The position numbers and the translations under genes are program-made. A stretch of DNA of 64,000 nt from Ampelocalamus luodianensis (Eukaryota > Streptophyta > Magnoliopsida > Poales > Poaceae): NCBI GenBank assembly GCA_036346255.1, contig CM070620.1, positions 60,560,522 through 60,624,521 of the forward strand, written 5' to 3'. The first letter of the stretch is position 1. Every line of letters begins with the position of its first letter. The notes beneath the pieces are model-generated. The model saw only the letters and a list, made by a program, of their open reading frames with translations. It had not been told where the DNA came from and did no database searches. Shown here one piece after another: positions 10,310 to 17,730 of the stretch.

Positions 10310-11910
10310 TGTAACATCCCAATTTTGGACTTGTGTTTCAAATGTAAGAAAAGGGGTAGAAATTAAAAAAAACTTCTTACATCATGTAATTCCTGTATGT
10401 ACTAAACAGTTCATGTACAAGAATTATGGAAATACAAAGTCACAAGTCTCTGGATCCAAATCTTGATCTTTCAAAAACAATCTTGTCGAATCTTTTGATC
10501 ATCTCCTGGAAATATTTTTTTCCTAAGTTCTTGGGATGGTATGTGACCCCTCTGAAAAATTTCACAATTTTTAGAAATTGTTTGAATATTTTTAGAGGGC
10601 AGTCAAACCTGTTTGACTTTCAGTTAAACCTTAAACCAGAACATTGCTGAATTTTTGGAGAAAAATGCACCTCATAAAAACCTCAGAAAAATTTACACAA
10701 GGTCAATAACTCAGCTAGCAAGCTCCGGTAAAAATTTCATAATTTTTGGAGTGAGCTTGCTACCTGAAATAAATCCCCAAACGCCAGGTCGGTTTGGAAC
10801 CCAAATTGAGGGTTGAGCCTGACTCGAGCTTGAGTCAGACCCGAGTCCGACCCAGCCAACTGAATCGGTCAAGTCGAGTCACCAACATCCTATTCGAGCT
10901 CGTGCGCACGTGAGCGGAGCCGTCGGATTAGAGTCCAACGCTCACGACCTCCCCTACCCCTTTGACCCTCGGGAGTTCTTGGGCGTCCTCAACCGTCCGA
11001 TCAAGATCGGGCCGCTCACGACCACCCCACCTTCTCCTGTGTTCTTCTTCTTCCTCTGGCTCTCCGTACCACGCGTGCGCTGAAGGGGGCAGGTGAGCAG
11101 TGTAGGCCTCCGTCATCTCGCGGGCCCCATTAACGGCTCTGAGCCCCGCTTTTGCCCATGTCGAGCGTGACACGACCGCACTTGCTCCTCTCCTCGTTTT
11201 CTCGGGCGGCAACTTTTGTCTGTCGCCATTAAAGCCTCGTCCTCGTGCTCGTTGGCTTTCAAGCTACTTGAGCACCTCGAGGTCCTCCTCTAGCCCCTTC
11301 ACACTCCCGTCACCCAGCTCCTCTCGTTGTTTGTTGGGTGCAAAACCACCGAGTGCCTCTCACCCGCCATTTTCGAGCTTGGAGCTCTTCACGGTGGCGG
11401 TGTTCGATGGATCTCTTGCCTAATCTTTACCCCTCGAGCACCTCTGGTCATCGTCAAGTTGTGCCCTAATCCCATTTTGGTTTGCCTCCCGGAGCGGTGG
11501 ATTTGGATTTTTGGGTTTCGCGGCGTAGGTGGAGCTTCGTTCCCAACTCCGAGCACTTTGTCATTGTCATCTTCTCCACTCGGTGAAGCTGCTCCGCTTG
11601 TTGGGTCTCCTCCGATTTCCCTCGATCCCCTCCTGCACTCGGGTAAGTTCACATTAGTCCCTTAGAGCTTAAGGTCTAGCTAGTTTAGCTCGTGGCGCTT
11701 GTTTTCGCCGTTTTCGGTTTTTGCCGAAAACTGGTACGCCGCCCTCCTTCGGCTCGCCGGCGTTCTAGGCCTGCTCCGCCGTTGAGGATGTTCGCAATAG
11801 TATTGCGAACATTTTAGCTTAGTTAGTTAGCGCCGACATGGCTTTGGTCGTCAGCGACGTGCCGGCGAGCTCAACGTTGAGCTCTGTACTTTATCGCGAT
11901 TTTGTCAAGT

Positions 11911-13190
11911 CACCAGACCTCCTCGGGTTAATCGTGGTCGTCCATGACCTCCCCCAGGTTTAGATCTGAGCCTTAGATTTATGTCCGTAAAAACCTTAAG
12001 TCTTGGACCACCCTCCGCCAAATCTCAGCCGTCCAGGACCTCTTCAAGATTAGATCTGGGTTGTAGAGCCTTTGTCAGTAAAAGCGCTAAGTCACAGGAT
12101 CTCCTTGGATCAATCTCGACCGTTAAAGACCTCCTAGGTTAGCTCTAGGCCGTTGGATCTTTGTCTGCGGCAACTATAAGTGCTAGGACCTCCCCTTAGA
12201 GTCAATCCTAGCCGTCTAGAACCACCCTGGTTAAATCCTAGCCGTTTAGATCTTCCCCGTGCGCAAAAGACCTCCCGATGGTCATTTTGCAAAAACCACC
12301 CCTAAGACCACCCTTGGGGTCCTCTTTGTAAAAGGCCACCCCTGGTCTGTTATAAAGAAAACCTCCGGACCTCCCTCCGCTTTAATCTGGACCGTTCACG
12401 ACCTCCTCCGTGAGGTCTTAGCCGTCCAGATCTCGTCCGTTAAAACTCTGCCCTTAAAGACCTCATCCGTGTAAATCTGGGCCGTCCAGGACCACCCTGG
12501 GTAGGTCTTGACCGTTTAGGACCTCCCTATGGAGATCTGAGCCGTCCAGACCTCTCCCCGTTAGAGCTTTACCTTGAAGACCTCCCCGTGGAGATCCTGA
12601 CCCTTAAAGACCTCCCTCTGTGAGATCTTAACCGTCGGGACCTCCCTCGAGTAATCTTGACTGTTTAGGACCTCCCCGCGTGGATCTTGGCCATCCAGGA
12701 CCTCCTCGGTGAGATCCCAGCCGTCCAAGTGTCCCTCTGTTAACTTACCGCCCAGGACCTCTTTCGCTTGATTGTGACCGTTGAGACCTCCCTTGCGAGT
12801 TCTTAGCCGTCAGGACCACCTCGGGTGAACTTTAGCCCGTAGGACCTCCCCCAGGAGATCTTAACCGCCGAAGAACTCCCCCGTGAGATCTTAGCCATCC
12901 AGACCTCCCTCCGTAGATTTAGCCTTAGGACCTCCCTCGGAGATCAGGACCGTCAGATCTTGATTTAACGGTCCCGACCTCCTATATGCGCGTCGAGCAC
13001 CTCCGCGCGGGATTTTCGCATGTGCTGTGCTACCCCTCGTCAGGACCGTTGGATCTGATCTCAACAACCCGGACCTCCCCAGTGCGCGCCACGCGATGCG
13101 CTGTGCTTCGTGAGATGTAGCCGTGCGATGCAAGATCGACGGCCACGACCTCCCCGTTTTCGTTAAGTCTGTTAGACCTCCCGAGAGCTC
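11911..13190 (+). repeat. Degenerate ~29-bp tandem array in LTR B 5'
   Basis: A run of imperfect units. Each has roughly CCGTCCAGGACCTCC, then a short variable stretch, then GAGATCTTAG. Between 12392 and 12949 I count 19 units, a mean spacing of about 29.3 bp. The units before 12390 are less regular, with a 140-bp interruption carrying CTTTGTAAAAGGCCACC-like repeats (about 12260-12390). The same array sits in every LTR of this superfamily in the window. Function unknown. Confidence 0.85.
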
Positions 13191-14059
13191 CAATTTTCAA
13201 AGTATTTGGATGTTCAAATTTCAAAAGTGCATAACTTTGTCATTTTAACTCCTTTGTAGATGATTCAAATTGCATTAACTTTATAATAGAATGGACTTTA
13301 ACTTGAGAATAATTTTAGGCTCTATGCTATGCTAGAAATTGATTTATGTTGTTGTAAAGGTTAAATGAAATGTGCTAGTTTTGCAGCTTAGAAAAATCAT
13401 AACTAATTCACTTTAACTCCAAATTGAGTAAACCCAATTTTGCTAACCTTAGAATACCAGTATCTACCTCCCATAAAAATTTCAAGTTCTAGATCTTTCT
13501 AGAAATTTATGCCATGAACAGTAACAGACAGGAATTAAAATTGATTTTCTTGGCTGAGAGAAATTGTTTAGGTCATAACATTTTCATGCTAAGTCCAAAT
13601 GAAGTAATTCTTATTCCTAAAATTGTCTAAAATCAACCTCTTGCTGCTGTATAAATTTCGTGGGAATTGGATGTATTTTGCTGTTGAGTTTTGTTTGGTG
13701 TTCTTCGTTCTTATTGGTTTTATCGCATTTTCACGTTAGGTTCCGAAGATTATATTGAACATGAGAATCCTCCTCTACAGCAAGAACAATTCCAGCAAGG
13801 CAATAAGTTTGATCATGTTAATCCCTATATTTTCAAGTATTTATGTTGTTTACAAATTCTATGTATGCATTGCTAGTTTGTGTTTAACTATTGTCGTTAG
13901 TTGACCTAGTAGATGCATTTCCTTAGGCAAATGATTATCCTTTACTACCATGAGCCTAGGTTATCTTGCTGTGATTTAGAGTTCGTGGATGAGCTCTTGT
14001 CACTTAGTAGTTTGTGAATTCATTTGCTTAGCCATGCTTAGCTTCCGGTAGAAATAGGC

Positions 14060-14081
14060 GGTTATCGACTTGTCGATAACC
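14060..14081 (+). other. Conserved 10-bp-stem hairpin in LTR B 5'
   Basis: Arms GGTTATCGAC and GTCGATAACC are perfectly complementary around a 2-base loop TT. The equivalents are 21514-21535 (B 3' LTR), 26635-26656 and 61238-61259 (C LTRs), 30333-30355 (S1), and 41627-41649 and 55950-55972 (D LTRs). In S1 and D the arms differ, but pairing is preserved. Confidence 0.8.
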
Positions 14082-14986
14082 TTGATCACACAGACGAATA
14101 TTATGACTTTACTTTCAGCACTTGGTGCTATGATTATTTAAGCAAACTATAACCTGAAAACAAAATGATTTAGACTTGGACACAATGGCATGATTGGTGT
14201 GCTTTTGGGTGTGACTGGAATGGTGCCCGGGTCATTAAGGACCGAGTTACTTGCGCCACCGTACTGAGCATTTTGCGTGCTAACCACACTAGAGGGTATT
14301 AAACCTCTCTTGACTTAGTACTTTGGCGTGTATTGGTTTCGGGTCGCAGGGAGTCGCAGGAGGGATGGTGTTGGGAGCATTGTAGTGTCCGAAAGGCCTC
14401 CCCCGGGATGGCTGGTTGCCTTTCGGCTTGTAATGTAAGCGTATGGATTTCGATCCATACGAGCGGCTCGTGGTTAATACACAATATTGGAAAACGTCTC
14501 GTAGGACTTAGTCGTGCCGGCATACCTTCGGAAATGTGGTTTTGTGGCTTAAAGGCGGTCTGAAGTGTGGGTACATTGGTACACCCCTGCAGGGTTAAAA
14601 CTATTCGAATAGCCTCGTCCTAGGTTATGGACACGCTCGGATACGCCCCGTGAGAACTAGACTACAACCTTTTAATTAAAACTTGATGGGTGGTACGAAT
14701 CGGGGAGTCGTGCTATGTTGTGGTGGCTATTGGGTTAGTCACTCCCAGGTGGTTACTTGTATTTATCATTAATTCGCTGTTATTTCAACAACAAAACAGA
14801 TTTGCAAACTTGCTTTTAAATGTATTACATTATTGCAAATAAAGTAAGCGTTGTGCAACATGAGACATACAACCTCCACCTAAATAAGCCTGCATGTAGA
14901 ATATGAATAGGTCTGCTATTCCACACGTCAGTCTTGCGAGTACATAAGTGTACTCATTTGTCTTGCTTAAATGTTAATTGTTGTAG

Positions 14987-14995
14987 AGGAAGAAG
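14987..14995 (+). other. AGGAAGAAG segment framed by splice-like signals
   Basis: The sequence TTAATTGTTGTAG, AGGAAGAAG, GTGAG reads as acceptor, 9-base purine segment and donor. It is kept in all LTR copies of the superfamily that reach this point (22441-22449, 27556-27564, 62172-62180, and on the minus strand 29422-29430, 40696-40704, 55036-55044). A tiny exon or an exon-enhancer-like element is possible; there is no transcript evidence here. Confidence 0.5.
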
Positions 14996-15382
14996 GTGAG
15001 CCCCAAGGGCCTCACTTTTGTGAGCTGTGTTGTGGCGATGTCGGGCGACTAGTGGCGGCCGGTCGGTTGCCTTGTGGGTTGTGTTGGCTAACCGGTCGAC
15101 TTTTGTTCTTAGCCATCTTATGGCGCTTTTGCTTCATTGTCATTCTTGTATATTGTGTTATTTGGCCGGTCGGCTCTTTTGTAATAACTTTACTTTATGT
15201 ATGTCGTTGTTGAACTTAGTGTTAAATGTTGTATGGAAATGATGTATAATTTTGTGATGATGAGCATGTGCTGCAATTCTGGGAAGCACATGTCCATCGA
15301 GGCTTAGGATATTTAATTAGTATTGCTAGAACCATATGGAGGTTAAGTGTTACTAGTTAAATACCCCGGGTCCTCACAGAGT

Positions 15383-15395
15383 TGGTATCGGAGCC
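15383..15395 (+). other. Element B primer-binding site (Met tRNA, one mismatch)
   Basis: TGGTATCGGAGCC begins five bases after the LTR end. It matches the initiator Met tRNA complement except for G in place of A at the eighth base. Confidence 0.88.
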
Positions 15396-16169
15396 ATACT
15401 GACCGTAGAAACCCCTAGCTTGGTCGTCTTGAGGATATTTTGAAAGCTTATTTTCAAGTGTCAAATGGTTTATAAAAATTTAAGTAGAATTTCAGATTTT
15501 ACTTCTTATCTATCTTAGCTTGCTCATCTCACCTTATTCTTGGTTAAATTTGGAAAATTGTTTTCCCTCTCATCTCCTTTTCAAAGATAGTTGTTTAATC
15601 GATTAAATTGGTTTTGGGAGAACCATAAGAGCTTTAAATTGAGTCTTGGTTGTTTTGGAGCAAAGATTAGGAGATGCTGGAAGTGAAGATTTCGACCAAG
15701 AGCTTGGAGAAAGAAATCTGGACAGCAAGCAAGAAATTCTGGACAGCTAGCTCTTATTAGTAAATAGTGTTAAAAATGAGAGGTTAATCCAACTAAAACT
15801 TGTGGGAATAAAATGGTAAGAAGTGATATGAGTTAGCTAAGTGTCTGACCCTCATTTAGGTGATTTTACCTTGCTTTTTAGCTGTGTTAAGCCAAGGGAT
15901 GATTTCTGAAATTTTACCTTCCTAAACTGATTGCTCGTTCTTCCATACGAGTTAGTCATACCAGGGAGTTGATTATGTAAATTGAGATCTTGCATTGATT
16001 TTGTGCTGGTTTTAAGCTTTTGGCATTCATTTCGTAGAGATGTTAATGGTTTTTCCTTGCCTTCAGTTTTCAGGCTTGTCCCTTATCCACCTTAGTATCT
16101 GCTTCCACCCAACTTTCGGTTAGATTCCCCTAGCTAATCGCTCACCTACCTTGTTCTTATATGCGATAG
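15396..16169 (+). other. Element B leader
   Basis: Non-coding leader sharing long stretches with the leaders of C (27968-28556) and D (minus strand, 54607 down to 49537): GAGGATATTTTGAAA near the start, GGTTTTGGGAGAACCAT in the middle, and GAGAGGTTAAT plus AGAAGTGATATGA later. This homology shows B is derived from the same superfamily. Just before the ORF remnant is a pyrimidine-rich stretch ending in GCGATAG, which could be a splice acceptor. Confidence 0.7.
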
Positions 16170-16448
16170 ATGGGCAGCTGGTATTTGGTCAAGGAGACGC
16201 GTGCGGAGTACATGGACGGGTATCCCGCACTGCTGCGAGATATGATGTGGCGTGCCAATTTCACCTATCAACCGAAGTATGCCATCTACCGTCGGGACTG
16301 AGGACCTGGAATGGAAGAGTATCGATGCGTGGTCAACATCATCGCAAGACAAGTGACCGGCAGTGTTCCGTACAACTTTCGGGTTCACTCCACCACTGAA
16401 GCCATGGCCATTCGAAGCCGCGGCGAGGTTATGAGTCAACCGTCATGA
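16170..16448 (+). pseudogene. Element B ORF remnant of unknown function
   Basis: Starting from ATG 16170, the frame reads 43 codons, meets a TGA at 16299-16301, and continues in frame to a TGA at 16446-16448. The product starts MGSWYLVKETRAEYMDGYP and later has EYRCVVNIIARQ and TTEAMAIRS. It does not resemble gag, protease, RT or integrase. The pattern of a strand-like segment followed by an alanine-containing helix-like segment is faintly like a double-stranded-RNA-binding fold, but that is a guess. From memory, similar ORFs occur in large non-autonomous elements of grasses; I could not verify this. Confidence 0.5.
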
Positions 16449-17225
16449 CTTGACGGAATTGTCTCGGCCGCCCTCGACCATTTCCCCAAAGAGGTTATGA
16501 AGCGGGCGTAAACACATTCGCTGAAATCCATTCGAGAAGACCCTCAAGCGCGCGATTGGCGAGGTTGGTCCACATCATGGACCAAGTTCATCGCCTGTCT
16601 GTTTGAATTATCGAAACTTCGCGCCGTCTCGGGAGGCGATGAGTACCTCGGGATCGGGGTTAGCATGAACGCGTTCCTCACAATGTGCTTTATGGTGCCA
16701 ATGAGACCTCCCAGTGCTGCGGCACCACCCAGTTTCAACTTCCCGAAGTAGCGGGGCGGTGCACGTCTATGGGCCGCGCCAAGTCCGCATGTGGCAGGAT
16801 TTCCTAGCAATCGGAGGTCCGATCCTCGGAAGGTCATGTTTCTTTATTAGGATCCCGAGGCATCTCTTCAACCCTTTGTCTCCCCTGGACACCGGATCAC
16901 AGGAGCTCATCTTACGGGCGAATTCCTGTGAACTTCAACAGGGATGACCACATCTAGGTGTATGGGAACTACCATGGAAGTTGTGTCCAGCTTATAGCTG
17001 TCCTTTGGAAAAATGTAATAGGATAGCACCCATTCAGTTATGTATGTTGTGTAAGACTCTGTTGTGGGGGCAGTAGCCTTTTCTCTTCCTCAATTAACTA
17101 AAAAGGAGTCTTTTATGCCAGGACTAATTGGTGCTCTTTAATTTGAATGGCGCTTTTTCCTTCCTTATACATCCAAGGGCATCACATACCTGTTATTGCC
17201 TCAAATTTCTGTGGCCTAAAGGGCC
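16449..17225 (+). pseudogene. Element B decayed downstream coding tract
   Basis: Frames change repeatedly here. Pieces such as NRHDLTELSRPP (about 16437-16472), KFIACLFELSKLRAVSGGDEY (about 16586-16648) and a Pro-rich stretch near 16710-16830 read like shifted continuations of the ORF at 16170. No conserved domain is recognised. Beyond about 16950 nothing coding is visible; the tract is ordinary mixed-composition DNA. Confidence 0.4.
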
Positions 17226-17459
17226 ATAGCTCCTCTAACAAACTAGCTGCGGAGGGATGACTCCGTATAGCTATTGATCAATCTGAGGTCTCATTCGTTT
17301 GTGGAATAACCAGACAAATTGCTCCACCAACTGAGTATGGCCTTGGTTCCTCCAAGAAGCTAGCTGTGGAGGGATGACTCTGCATACCTAGCTAGCAGAC
17401 TGAGATCCCGTTGTTGGCGGAATTGACCAGACAAATCGCTCCACCAGCTAACAACGGCC
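17226..17459 (+). repeat. Imperfect 117-bp tandem duplication in element B
   Basis: Two copies lie side by side. Each contains CTAGCTG, GGAGGGATGACTC, an ACTGAGAT- or TCTGAGGT-like middle part, and ACCAGACAAAT followed by GCTCCACCA. The copies start at 17243 and 17360, so the period is 117 bp. It lies between the ORF remnant and the integrase scrap. Meaning unknown. Confidence 0.7.
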
Positions 17460-17508
17460 TTGCACCATCAACCATAGAACCTAGAAAGATCTCTCAGTCT
17501 GTCAATCC

Positions 17509-17691
17509 TTGGTATATCTGGACCTGGTAAGTTTCCCTGTGTTGGATAAAGTGACATATTTTCTACCAGTCAAAACCAAGATTCGTACCGGTCACTTGGC
17601 TAAGCTATACATCTCAAGAATCGTAAGCTTGCAAGGAACCGATGGTGCTCTGTGCTCGTGTTCAGACTACCCCTCTTTTTTTTCCGAGTGA
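17509..17691 (+). pseudogene. Element B integrase fragment fused to pol tail
   Basis: A 60-codon frame. Residues 13-43 (17545-17637) match the stretch of Gypsy integrase between the first and second catalytic Asp (KVTYFLPVKTKIRTG ... LAKLYISRIVSLQG; compare element D, where the equivalent reads VAHFLPVKTDLRVG). Residues 53-58, DYPSFF, match the end of the C and D polyprotein, and the frame stops at a TGA at 17689-17691. The intervening pol has been deleted. This links B to the chromovirus family. Confidence 0.8.
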
Positions 17692-17717
17692 GCCAAATCT
17701 CGGGACGAGATTTTCAT

Positions 17718-17730
17718 AAGGGGGGAGGTT
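17718..17730 (+). other. Element B polypurine tract
   Basis: AAGGGGGGAGGTT lies directly before the 3' LTR. The equivalent tract in element C is expanded to 11 G. Confidence 0.8.

Larger units (their letters stand above)
10310..15378 (+). repeat. Element B 5' LTR, 5.07 kb
   Basis: Begins TGTAACATCCCAATTTTGG and ends CCCGGGTCCTCACA; the first and last bases form the usual short inverted ends. Layout: AT-rich start; GC-rich block about 10840-11650; a splice-donor-like CGG-GTAAGT at 11641-11648; the tandem array 11911-13190; an AT-rich block to about 13900; a perfect hairpin at 14060-14081; palindrome CTATTCGAATAG at 14601-14612; and the AGGAAGAAG segment at 14987-14995. No continuous coding frame; frames such as 11327-11665 are chance openings in GC-rich LTR. 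No clear TATA box was chosen. Confidence 0.92.

Noticed and set aside
11911..13190. CRISPR-like regular spacing of about 29 bp
   Set aside because: The units are degenerate and contiguous, with no identical repeats separated by unique spacers, and the context is a plant LTR.
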